NCBI GenBank assembly: GCA_029783825.1
Contig: JAREIK010010496.1
Span: 1 to 64,000 of the forward strand
Reading direction: 5' to 3'
DNA: 64,000 nucleotides
Origin: Sapria himalayana
Lineage: Eukaryota > Streptophyta > Magnoliopsida > Malpighiales > Rafflesiaceae
The translations under genes were made by a program, and so were the position numbers. This document shows positions 13,442 through 26,400 of this stretch, piece by piece (within the stretch, counting starts at the first letter, position 1; every line of letters starts with the position of its first letter). The notes beneath the pieces were generated by a model that worked only from the letters and a program-made list of their open reading frames with translations, did no database searches and was not told where the DNA came from.

Positions 13442-14053
13442 CATGTTTTGCCTTTTATAATCAAATGACTAAGTGTTAAATTAAAATTGATATTCAAAAC
13501 TTTTAGGAATGTCACAGATTTATCTTTTTGTATATGTAACATAAAGTCATGACTCAAGGGGTGAGTTATGGATTTAGTCTCTTTCTTGCTTTCATATTAT
13601 TCTAGCATTAGCAATGGTCATGATTGTATATTCTGTCTCTAGAACACAAAATCATATCAATGAGAATATGCCATAACTTGTGTCACTCTGTTGAACATAT
13701 TGTTATGGCACTAAGAATGATCATTAATACATATTTAATCACTATAATACTGGGTCACAGTATTGGATATGACCATAGCTTATGCATTTTATCTTTATTT
13801 TACAAAGTCATTGCACTAGGAATGATTGTAACTTTGGACATTCCTCAAAAGCAAAAGTCATGACCCTAGAAAGAGTTAAAGCTCGAGTACTACTCTTTAT
13901 AACATTCTATAGCTAAAATTTTTGAGATTGGAAATATCACTATGGCTTTTTCCTTTGATTTGTGACCTCAAGTGTTAATATGCAAGACTAATATTTTGAG
14001 CAATCATTAAAACATTTTATACATTTGAATATGATTCATTTACACCTTTTTGG
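13442..14053. other. Non-satellite island, middle part, unidentified
   Basis: Moderately AT-rich sequence unrelated to the monomer. A loose internal repetition is visible: TCATGACTCAAGG near 13,548, GGCACTAAGAATGATCAT near 13,706, and GCACTAGGAATGAT near 13,813. Reading frames of up to about 80 codons start at 13,624 (and 14,217 in the next part) but have no recognisable motif, and the flanks give no gene structure. It is present only in island copy A. Confidence 0.55.
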
Positions 14054-14540
14054 GTATTTTGAGCTTTTAAACATAAATCATTTAATATAAAAAGAAAGAA
14101 ATGATACTTTTCATATCCATGAGGATATAAAAAAAAGGCTTAGACATGCCAATAAAATAAATTTGTTGATTCTTGATTGAAAGAGAGTCCATACTTCTTG
14201 CCCTACTCAAACCGCCATGGGGCTAGTTTGTTCTAATAGGCTATATGTTTGTTATTTTTTTAGAGGTGAACTATGTTTTAAAAAAATTGCTTTGAGTGTG
14301 TGCATGAGAGATATTTTTGAAGAAATTACAATAATCAATAAAAATAGAATCCTCAACAACTTGCTATTTCAACACATAGGGGTACAACTTTGGTTTAGTC
14401 TGTTAGCGTACATGAGTCAAATTACCTTTGATAGCCCAGTGATTCAACATCAAATATGATGAGACATAATAGAGATAAAGTAAAAGCTCATATTATTTTG
14501 GTTAGAGCTTTAGCAATCATTCTATAGTTGAGAGAGAAAC
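14054..14540 (+). repeat. Island core, copy A (three copies in the window)
   Basis: About 487 bp from TATTTTGAGCTTTTAAAC to GTTGAGAGAGAAAC. Highly similar sequence recurs at 49,437-49,924 (inverted) and 58,193-58,680 (same orientation). All three share the right-hand junction with the same satellite variant (flank marker ATAATAAAGAATAAATC about 140 bp away). In copy A, non-satellite sequence continues to the left; in the other two the satellite joins directly. No function recognised: no open frame is conserved across the three copies. Confidence 0.8.
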
Positions 14541-15102
14541 AAAATAAATTATTTTAATTATTCAATATAATTTTAATTTTTATTTTAATTATTTATCAGT
14601 TTATTTTTATAGAAATATTAATTACAAAATAAATTATTAGTGTGACAGATCTAATATAAATTAAACTGGTATATCCTAAATAATAAAGAATAAATCTCAT
14701 TTTATTTTCATTTTAATTTTAAATATTCAAATTTAATTATTTATTTTTATTTTTATATTAATATTAATTACAAAATAAATTATGATTTACACAAATAATA
14801 TTTATATAAATTATTTTTCATCAAAATAATATAGATAAACTTTTTAAAATAAAAAAAAATTTAAAACAAAAAATTATTATATAGTAATATATTTTGCTTT
14901 GCTTCTAAATCATTTTAGGTTTTGTAAATATATTTTAATTGATATCTATCTTATCAATAAAAGATTATTCAGTTATTTTTCATCATTATTAGAATATTTA
15001 TCAATAAAAATGTTTATATTGAATTTATATGATATATAAATATAATGATTATTATAACTAAATATTGTATTCACTTTTGAAAAAAATTTTAAAATTATCA
15101 AA

Positions 15103-15128
15103 TTTTCAAAGGTTATAACCTTTGAAAA
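15103..15128. repeat. Perfect 26-bp satellite palindrome
   Basis: Consensus form, half-site TTTTCAAAGGTTA. Confidence 0.9.
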
Positions 15129-15692
15129 TGTGAAAAAATATATATATTTTTTGTTATTTCATTTTTTAAATAAAACCTATAGATCATTAAATTTTTACTT
15201 ACTTAAATTAGTAAGATCGTAAATCCCGAAACTCCTAAATACACAAACCTTTTAACAGTTATATACTACTTAATAAATAATAAATATCATTTTTATTTCT
15301 ATTTATTCTAATTTTAAATATTAATTTTAATTATTTATAGTTTAATTTTTAGAAAAATTAATTACAAAATAAATTTCGAGTGAGACATATATTATTTAAA
15401 TAATTTATTTTAATAAAAAAAATATAAGCTTATAAAAGAATGAACATATTAAAAATTAAATATTATTATTTAGTAATATATTTTTATTTGATTTTGAATC
15501 ATTTTGTGTTATGTTAATATATTTTAAGTAATATTAATATTATTAATAATAGTTTATTAATTTAATTTTTGATCATTATTATATTATCTATCATTAAAAT
15601 TATTTATATTGAATCTATATGGTATATAATTAGCAAGATTAATATAATTATACATTGTATTCACATTTCAAAAAGTTTTAAAAATTATTTTA

Positions 15693-15718
15693 TTTTCAAA
15701 GGTTATAACCTTTGAAAA
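15693..15718. repeat. Perfect 26-bp satellite palindrome
   Basis: Consensus form, half-site TTTTCAAAGGTTA. Confidence 0.9.
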
Positions 15719-17436
15719 TCAGAAAAAATCAAAAATAGAATTTTAAATTTTTATTATATAAATAAAACCTATAAACCACTAAATAATCAAACCATTAAAC
15801 TGGTATACTATATATATATAATTATAAATCTCATTTTAATTTGTATACATTATAATTTTAAATATTCATTTTAATTATTTATTAGTTCATTTTTTATAGA
15901 AAATCACAAAATAAATAATGAGTGAGAAAAATATAATTTTAATAATTTATTTTTAATCAAAAAAACATAAGCTTATATAATGAATTAAAAATTTAAAAAC
16001 AAAAAATTATTATTTAGTAATATATTTTACTTTGATTTTGAATCATTATATATAGGTTTTGCAATTATATTTTAATTCCAATCAATCTTAGTAATAATAG
16101 TTTATTAATTTATTATTTGATCATTTTTATAATATCGATCAATAAAATTACTTATATTCAATTAAAATGTCTAATAGTTATTTAGCTATTATAACTAACT
16201 ATATATTTACATTTGAAAAAAATTTAATAATTATTATATTTTCAGAGGTTATAACCTTCAAAAATGATAGAAAATCATAAAAATAATATTTTATTATTTT
16301 ATTATTTAAATAAAACTTATAAACCACTAAATGACTAAACATTTAAATCTCTAGACTCCTAAACCACAAAATCCCCGAAATACTTAAACCATTAACCCTA
16401 TATAACCTAAATAATAAATAATAAATCTAATTTTTATTTGTATTCATTATAATTTTAAAAATTCATTTTAATTATTTTTTAGTTTATTTTTATAGAAATA
16501 TTAATTACAAAATAAATAATGAGTGAGACATATATAATTTAAATAAATTATTTTTTATAAAAAAAAAATAAGCTTATAAAAATAAAAAAAATTTCAAAAA
16601 TTTAAAATTTTATTTTAGTAATATAATTTAATTTGATTTTGAATTATTTTAGGTTCTGCAAATATATTTTAATTAATATCTATCTTATTAATAATTCTTT
16701 ATTAATTTATTTTTTGATAATTATTATAATATATATTAATACATTTTTTTTATATTGAATCTAAAACAAATATAATTATTAAGATTATTATAACCAAGTA
16801 TTGTATTAATATTTTAGAACATTTAAAAAATTATTATATTTTTAAATGTTATAACCTTAGAAAATCACGAAAAGTCATAAAAATAAATTTTTTGTTATTT
16901 CATTGATTAAATAAAACATATAAACACTTAAATGTGCAAACATATAAATCAATAAACTCCTTAACCCCAAAACCACAAAAAACATAAACCATTAAATAGT
17001 TATACCCTGAATAATAAATCATAAATCTCATTTTTATTAGTATTCATTATAATTTTAAATATACATTTTAATTATTTATTTGTTTAATTTTATTGAAATA
17101 TAAATTAAAAAATAAATTATTAGTGAGGCAAATAAAATTAAAATAATTTATTTTTCATAAAAAAATATAGATTTATAAATGGATACAAAAATTTAAAAAT
17201 TTAAAATTAATATTTAGTAAAATATTTCACTTTGATTTTGAGTCATTTTAGGTTTTGCAAATATATTTTAAACAATATTTATCTTATTAATAATTAGTTA
17301 TTACTTTTTTATTATCATTTTTATAATAAATATCAATAAAATAGTTTATATTGAATTTATATTATATATAATTATTATGATTATTATAATTTCATATTGT
17401 ATTCACTTTTCAAAAAAAAATTTAAAAATTATTATA

Positions 17437-17462
17437 TTTTCGAAGGTTATAACCTTCGAAAA
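17437..17462. repeat. Perfect palindrome with paired base change
   Basis: The left arm reads TTTTCGAAGG and the right arm CCTTCGAAAA. The consensus A in the left arm and its partner T in the right arm have both changed (to G and C), so symmetry is preserved. Confidence 0.9.
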
Positions 17463-18708
17463 TCAGAAAAAAAAACAAAAATATTTTTTTTATTATTTTA
17501 TTTTTTATATAAAACCTAGAAAGCACTAAATGACTAAATAATAAAATGACTAAACTCCTAATCCCCGAAGCCCATAAATACTTAAAACATTAAATTAGTA
17601 TAGTCTAAATAATAAATTATAAATCTCAGTTTTATTAGTATTCATTATAATTTTAAATCTTCATTTTAATTATTTATCAGTTTATTTTTATAGAAATATT
17701 AATTAGAAAATAAATTATTAGTGTGACATATATAATTTAAATAATTTAATTTTCATCAAAAAAATTGGTGATAAAAAGAGGCACAATTTTAAAAATAAAA
17801 AATTATTTTTTAATAATATATCGTATTTTGATTTTGAATCATTTTAGATTTTACAATTATATTTTAATTTATATAATTCTTATAAATTCAAGTTTATTAA
17901 TTTATTTATTGATCATTATTATAATATCTATTAATTAAATTATTTATATTGAGATTACATTATATATAATTATTAAGATTCTTATAACTAAATATTATAT
18001 TCAATTTAAAAAAAATTAAAATTATTATATTTTCAAAGGTTACAACCTTCAAAAATTAAATAAAATCAAAAAAATAATTTTTTTGTTTTTTCATTCTTTA
18101 AAATAAAAACTATAAATCACTAAAGGTCTAAACAATTAAATCACTAAACTCCTAAATCACAAAACACCTAAATAATTAAACCATTAAACCGGTTTATCCT
18201 GAATAATAAATAATAAATCTCAATTTTATTTGTATTCATTATAATTTTAAATATTCATTTTAATTATTTAGTAGATTATTATTATAGAATTATAAATTAC
18301 AAAATAAATTATGATTTAGACAAATAAAATTTAAGTAATTTATTTTTAATAAGTAAAATATAAACTTATAAAAAAAGCAAAACATTAAAATAATTATTAT
18401 TTAGTATTATATTTTACTTTGATTTGAATAAATTTAGATTTTGCAAATACTTTTTAAATAATAACTATTTTATTAATAATAGTTTATTAATTTATTTTTT
18501 GATAATAATTATAATATCTAACAATATAATAATTTATATTGAATTTAAATGAATTATAATTATGAAGATTATTATAAATAAATATTATATTTACATTTGA
18601 AAAAAATTTAAAAATTATTATATTTTCAAAGTATATAATCATCAAAAATTAGAAAAAATAATAAAAATAATTTTTTTGCTATATCATTGTTTAAATAAAA
18701 CTTATAAA

Positions 18709-18788
18709 CCACTAAATGCCTAAACACTTAAACATCTAAACTCCTAAACACAAAAGCCCCTAAATACTTAAACCTTTAAACTCGTAAA
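18709..18788 (+). repeat. 8-bp-phased NNNYTAAA array (clearest example)
   Basis: Ten consecutive 8-mers without phase loss: CCACTAAA, TGCCTAAA, CACTTAAA, CATCTAAA, CTCCTAAA, CACAAAAG, CCCCTAAA, TACTTAAA, CCTTTAAA, CTCGTAAA. Eight of the ten end in YTAAA and CTCGTAAA ends in TAAA. It begins about 60 bp after the palindrome region of the monomer and holds most of its G+C. Confidence 0.9.
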
Positions 18789-20379
18789 CCTTAAATATAA
18801 TTTAAATAATTTATTTAAATAGTAATCACAAAAAAAATTATGAGTGATACAAATATAATTTAAATAATTTATTATTCATCAAAAAAAAATATAAGCTTAT
18901 AAAAAGAAGAAAAAACTAAAAAACAAAAAAATTTTTTTAGTAATAAATTTTAATTAGATTTTGAATAATTTTAGGTTTTACAATAATATTTTTATTTATA
19001 TCCATCATAATAATAATAACATATTAATTTATTTTTTGATAATTGATATCTTATCTATCAATAAAATTGTTCATATTTAGTTTATATTATATATAATTAT
19101 AATGATTATTATTACTAAATATTGTATTGACATTTTTAAAAAATTTTAAAATTATTATATTGTCAAAGGTACCTTTGAAAATGTGAAAAAATAACAAAAA
19201 TAATTTTTTTATTATTTCATTATTTAAACAAAACCAATAAACCACTAAATGCCTAAAAACATAAATTGCTAAATTCCTAAACGAAAAAACCTCTAAATAC
19301 TTAAAATATTAAACTTGTATACATTAATAATAATTCATAAATCTCATTTTAATTTTTATTCAGTATAATTATATACTTTTATTTTAATTATTTATCAATT
19401 TATTTTTATTGAAATATTAATTACAAAATAAATTATTATTGAGATAGATATACTTTAAATTAATCTAGTATACCCTAAATAATAAAGAATAAATCTCATT
19501 TTTTTTCATTATAATTTTAAATATTCATTTTAATTATTTATTTGTTTATTTTTATATAAATATAAATTAAAAAATAAATTATGAGTTAGAACAATATAAT
19601 TTTTATAAATTATTTTTCATCAAAAAAATATAGATAAACTTATTAAAAGAAAAAAAAATTTTAAAAAAAAATTATTATATAGTTATATAATTTGCTTGCT
19701 TCTGAATCATTATAGGTTTTGTAATTATATTTTAATTGATATCTATCTTATTAATAATAGATTATTAATTTATTTTTTGATCATTATTAGAATATTTTTC
19801 AATAATATTGTTTGTTTTGAATTTAGATGATATATAAATACAATGATTATTATTACTAAATATGGTATTCACATTAGAAAAAAATTTAAAAATTTTTATA
19901 TTTTCAAAGGTTATAACCTTTGAAAATATAAAAAAATAATAAAAATACATATTTTGTTATTTTAATTTTTAAATACAACCTATAAACCACTAAATGCATA
20001 CACAGTTAAATCAGTAAACTCCTAAAGCCCGTAATGCCTACATACATAAACCATTAAACCACTATATACTTCTTATTAATTAAGAAATCTAATTTTTATT
20101 TCAATTTATTATAATTTTAATTATTTATTAGTTTATTTTTATATAATTTTTTATTAGAAAATAAATTATGAGTGCGACAAATATTATTTAAATAATTTAT
20201 TTATAAAAAAAAATATAAACGCTTATAAAATAAGTAAAAATTTAAAAATTAAAAATTATTATCCAATAATATTTTTTAGTTTAATTTTGAATAAATTTGG
20301 GTTTTGTAAATATTTATTAATTAATATCTATCTTATTATTAATAGTTTATTAATTTAATTTTTGATCATTATTATAATA

Positions 20380-20420
20380 TCTATCAATAAAAATTAGATT
20401 TATTAATTATTAAGTAGTAT
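20380..20420. other. Satellite orientation switch, forward to reverse
   Basis: Forward monomer text (TTGATCATTATTATAATATC then TATCAATAAA) runs directly into the reverse complement of the 3'-flank of the 8-bp array (AGATTTATTAATTATTAAG). The reverse monomer beyond it is of the same variant as the forward monomer at about 19,990-20,130. The junction therefore joins two like monomers head to head with a spacer of about 270 bp. No foreign DNA is present at the junction. Confidence 0.85.
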
Positions 20421-23400
20421 ATAGAAGTTTAATGCTTTATGTTTTTAGGCATTATGTGGTTTAGAAGTTTACTGATTTAACTATGTATGCATTTAGTGGT
20501 TTATAGTTTTTATTTAAAAAATAAAATAAAAAAAATTATTTTTATTATTTTTTGATATTTTCAAATGTTATAACCATTGAAAATATAATAATTTTTAATT
20601 TTTTTTCAAAAAGTGAATAAATATTTATTTATAAAAATCATAATAATTATATATCATATAAATTCAATATAAACAATTTTATTGATAGATATTCTAATAA
20701 TTATCAAAAAATAAATTAAAAATATATTATGAATAACATTGATATTACTTAATAAATAATATCAAAACCTAAAATGATTCAAAAGCAAAGCAAAATATAT
20801 AACTTAATAATAATAATAATTTGTTTTTAAATTTTTATTCTTTTTATAAGCTTATCTATTTTTTGATGAAAAATAATTTTTATAAATTATATTTTTAACT
20901 TATAATTTATTTTATAATTAATATATATATATAAATAAAAAACTAAAGAATCAATATAAAATTTTTAAATTAAAATGAAAAGAAATAACAATGAGATTTA
21001 TTAATTATTATTTAGGGTATACTAGTTTAAAGGATTATCTAAATAGGGGTATTGAGATTTTGTAGTTTAGTGATTAATGTGTTTAAGCATTTAGTGGTTT
21101 ATAGGTTTTATTTAAACAATAAAATAAAAAAAATATTTTTTTATTATTTTTTAACATGTTAAAAGGTTATAATCTTTGAAAATATAATAATTTTAAATTT
21201 TTTTCAAAAGTGAATATATTCTTTAGTTATAAAAATTATTAAATATATATATCACATAAATTCAATATAAACATTTTTATTGATAAATATAATAATAATG
21301 ATAAAAAAATAATTTAATAATATATTATTAATAAGTTAGATATCAATTAAAATATAATTACAAAACCTAAAATGATTGAGAAACAAAGCAAAATATATTA
21401 CTATATAATAATTTTTGTTTTTAGTTTTTTTCTTATTTTAATTAGTTTATCTATATTTTTTTGTTGAAAAATTATTTATATAAATTATATTTGTATAACT
21501 TATACTTTATTTTGTAATTAATATTTATATAAAAATAAACAAATAAATAATTAAAATGAATATTTAAAATTATAATGAAAAAAAATGATATTTATTATTT
21601 ATTATTTAGAATATACCGGTTTAATTTAATTTATATCCGTCTCACTAATAATTTTTTTTCTATTTAATATTTCTATAAAAATAAACTGATAAATAATTAA
21701 AATAAAAATTTAAAATTATACATAATAAAAATTAAATTTAGATTTATAATTTTTTTTAAATGTATACCAATTTAATAGTTTAAGTAATTAAAGGTTTTTT
21801 CGTTTAGGAGTTTAGCAATTTATGTTTTTAGGCATTTAGTGGTTTATAGGTTTTATTTAAATAATGAAATAACAAAAAATTTATTTTTGATAATTTTTTA
21901 AATTTTCAAAAGTTATAACATTTGAAAATATAATAATTTTAAAGTTTTTTAAAAATGTTTATACAATATTTAGTAATAATAATTATTATAACTATATATA
22001 GTATCAACTATATATAAACAATTTTATTGATAGATATTATATCAATTATCAAAAAATTTAATTAATAAACTATTATTAATATGATAGATATAAATTAAAA
22101 TATAATTAAAAAAGCTAAAATGATTCAAAATCAAAGATAAAATTATTATTAAATAATATTATTTTTTTGTTTTTGCATCATTTTATAAGCTTATATATTT
22201 TTTTGATGAAAAATATATTATTTAAATTAAATTTGACACTCAAAATTTATTTAGTAATTAATATTTATATAAATTATTTAAATTATATTTAAGGTTTACG
22301 AGTTTCAAGGTTTATTTATTTAGGGGCTTCGAGGTTTAGGAGCTTAGATATTTATGTATTTAGACATTTAATGGTTTTAAGTTTAATTTAAACAATTATA
22401 TAACAAAAAAATTATTTTTGTTATTTTTTATCATTTTTGAAGGTTATAACCTTTGAAAATATAATAATTTTTAAATTTTTTTTATATGCGAATTCTATAT
22501 TTAGTTATGATTATCTTAATAATTATATATCATGTTAATTCAATATAAATAATTATATTGATTAATATTATATTAATGTTCAAAAAATAAATTAAAAACT
22601 ATTATTTAATAGATAGATATATTTAAAATATATTTGCAATACATAAATTTATTCAAAATCAAAATAAAATATATTACTAAATAATAATTTATTTGATGTT
22701 TTGCTTCTTTTTATATGTTTATATTTTTTCATTAAAAGTAAATTATTAAATTATATTTGTCTTCCTCATAATTTATTTTTAAATTATAATTCTATAAAAA
22801 TAAACTTATAAAAAATTAAAATGAATATTTAAAACTATAATAAATATAAATAAAATTGATATTTATTATTTATTATTCAAGATATACTAGTTTAATGGTT
22901 TAAGTATTTAGGTATTTTGGGGTTTAGTGATTTATGTGTTTAGGCCTTCAGTGATTTATAGTTTTTATTTAAAGAATGAAAAAATAAAAAATTTAATTTT
23001 TTGATTTTTTTTAAAAATTTTTAAAGGTTATAACCTTTGAAAATATAATAATTTTTAATTTTTTTTAAATCTGAATATAATATATAGTTATAATAATCTT
23101 AATAATTATATATAATGTAAACTCAATATTAATAATTTTATTAATACATATTATAATAATGATCGAAAAAAAATTAAAAACTATTATTAATTATAATCAT
23201 ATAAATTAAAATATAATTGCAAAATCAAAATGATTCAAAAATTAATAAAATATATTAATAAATAATAAATTTTTGTTTTTAAAATTTTGCTTCATTTTAT
23301 AAGCATATTTATTTTTTTCATATAAAATAAATTATTTAAAATAGATCTGGCTCACTAATAATTTATTTCGTAATTAATATTTCTGTAAAAATAAATTGAT

Positions 23401-26400
23401 AAATAATTAAAATAAAAATTTAAAATTATACTTAATAAAAATTAAATTGAGATTTATGATTATTTATTAATGTACACATGTTTAATGGTTTAAGTATTTA
23501 GAGGTTTTGTCGTTTTGGAGTTTAGCAATTTATGATTTTAGGCATTTAGTGGTTTATAGGTTTTATTAAAACAATAAATAACAAAAAAAATTGTAATTTT
23601 TTCTCATTTTCATAGGTTATAACCTTTGAAAATATAATAATATTTAAAATTTTTTGAAATGTGAATACAATATTTAGTTTTTTTAATATTAATAATTATA
23701 TACCATGTAAATTCAATATAAACAATTTTATTGATAGATAATATAATAATGATAAAAAATTAAATTAATAAACTATTAATAATAAAATAGATATTAATTA
23801 AAAAAAATTTACAATACCGAAATCGATTCAAGATTAAACAAAAATATATTACTGAATAATAATTCTAATTTTTATATTTTTAATTATTTTATAAGCGTCT
23901 ATATTTTTTTGATTAAAAATAAATTATTTAAATTATACTTATCGCACTCATAATTTAATTTGGAATAAATATTTTCTAAAAATAAACTAATAAATAATAA
24001 AATAAATATTTAAAATTATAATAAATAAAATAAAAATTAGATTTATTAATTATTAAGTAGTATATAGTGGTTTAATGGTTTATGTATTTAGGAGTTTACT
24101 GATTTAACTACATATGCATTTAGTGGTTTATATGTTTTATTTAAAAAATAAAATAACAAAAAATTTATTATTGTTATTTTTTGATATTTTCAAAGGTTAT
24201 AACCTTTGAAAATATTATAATTTTAAAACTCTTTTCAAAAGTGAATATAATATTTAGTTATAATAATTATTAAATTTATATTTCATATAAATTCAATATA
24301 AACATTTTTATTGATAAATATTCTAATAATGATCAAAAAATAAATTAATAATTTATTATTAATAAGTTAGATATCAATTAAAATGTAATTACAAAACCTA
24401 AAATAATTCAGAAACAAAGCAAAATATATTACTATATAATATTTTTTTATTTTTTATTTTTTATTTTTTTCTTCTTTTATTAAGTTTATCTATATTTTTT
24501 TGTTTAAAAATAATTTATATAAATTATATTTTTATAACTTATATTTTATTTGGTAATTAATATTTATATAAAAATTAACAAATAAATAATTAAAATGAAT
24601 ATTTAAAATTATAATGAAAAATATAAAAATGACATTTATTATTTATTATTTACGGTAAACATGTTTAAAAAATTTATCTATTTATGGTTTTCGAGAGTTA
24701 CAAGTAATTAATTTAAGAATTTAGACATTTAATGGTTTATAGGTTTTATTCAAACCATGAAATAACAAACAAATTATTTTTGATATTTTTTCAAATTTTC
24801 ATAGGTTATAACATTTGAAAATATAATAATTTTAAAATTTTTGATAAAAGTGAATACAATATTTTGTAATAATAAATATTATAACTATATATAATATTAA
24901 CTAAATATAAACAATTTTATTGATAGATATTATATCAATTATCAAAAATAAATTAATAAACTATTATTAATATGCTAGATATAAATTAATATCTAGCATA
25001 TTATATAAATTATATATGTATCTATCATTATTTGTTTTGTAATTAATATTTTTATCAATTATTTAAATTATATTTAAGGTTTATGAGTTAAAAGGTTAAG
25101 TATTTAGGGGCTTCGGGGTTTACGAGTTTAGATATTTATCTATTTAGGTATTTAATGGTTTATAAGTTTTATTTAAACAATGATATAACAAAAAATTTAT
25201 ATTTTTTATTTTTTCTCATTTTTTAAGTTTATAAACATTGAAAATATAATAATTTTTAAATTTTTTTATATGTGTATACTGTATTTAGTTATGATAATTT
25301 TAATAATTATATATCATGTAAATTTAATATAAAGAATTATATTGAAATATATTATATTAATGATCAAAAAATAAATTAATAAACTATTATTAATAAGATA
25401 GATATTATTTTAAATATATTTGTAAAACATAAATTTATTCAAAATCATAGTAAAATATATTAAAAAATAATACTTTCTTTGATCTTTTGCTTATTTTTAT
25501 AAGTTTATATTTTTTTTTATTAAAAGTAAATTATTTAAATTATATTTGTCATCCTCATAATTTATTTTTAATTTATAATCCAATAAAAATAAACTAATAA
25601 ATAATTAAAATGAATATTTAAAATTATAATGAATACAAATAAAATTGAGATTTATTATTTATTATTCAGGATATACTAGTTTAATGGTTTAAGTATTTAG
25701 GTGTTTTGGAGTTTAGTGATTTAAGTGTTTAGGACTTTAGTGATTTATAGTTTTTATTTAAAGAATGAAAAATTTTTGAAGGTTATAACCTTTGAAAATA
25801 TAAAAATTTTAAATTTTTTTAAATGTGAATATAATATTCAGTAATAATAATCTTAATAAATATATATAATGTAAACTCAATATAAATAATTTTATTAATA
25901 CATATTAATATAATGATCAATAAAAAATTAATAAACTATTATTAATAAGAATGATCTAAATTAAAATATAATTGCAAAATCTAAAATTATTCAAAATAAA
26001 AATAAAATATATTATGAAATAATAAATTTTTTTTAAAATTTTGCCTCTTTTTATAAGGATATATATTTTTTTCTATGAAAAATAAATTATTTAAATTAGA
26101 TGTGGCTCACTAAATATTTATTTTGTAATTAATATTTCTATAAAAATAAACTTATAAATAATTAAAATAAAAATTTAAAATTATACTTAATAAAAATTAA
26201 ATTGTGAATTATGATTTTTTATTAATGTACACGTGTTTAATGGTTTAATTATTTAGAGGTTTTGTCATTTAGGAGTTTAGAAATTTATGTTTTTAGGCAT
26301 TTAGTGCTTTATAGGTTTTATTTAAACAATAAAATAACAAAAAAAATTTGTAATTTTTTTTCATTTTCATAGATTATAACCTTTGAAAATATAATAATAT

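Larger units (their letters stand above)
14541..20395 (+). repeat. Satellite array segment A3, forward orientation
   Basis: Palindromes near 15,103, 15,693, 16,240, 16,835, 17,437, 18,030, 18,623, 19,168 and 19,903, spaced about 590 bp apart. The order of variants matches segment C (59,238, 59,845, 60,440, 61,045, 61,640, 62,232, 62,823, 63,354, 63,945) one for one, so A3 and C2 are copies of one higher-order unit. A site equivalent to the LTR insertion site is present and empty near 15,800-15,830. No genes. Confidence 0.9.

Noticed and set aside
13624..13863. 79-codon plus-strand frame in the island
   Set aside because: No domain or homologue recognised, and the region is missing from the other island copies.
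14217..14459. 80-codon plus-strand frame in island core A
   Set aside because: Copies B and C carry substitutions and indels that do not respect this frame, so it is not conserved as protein.
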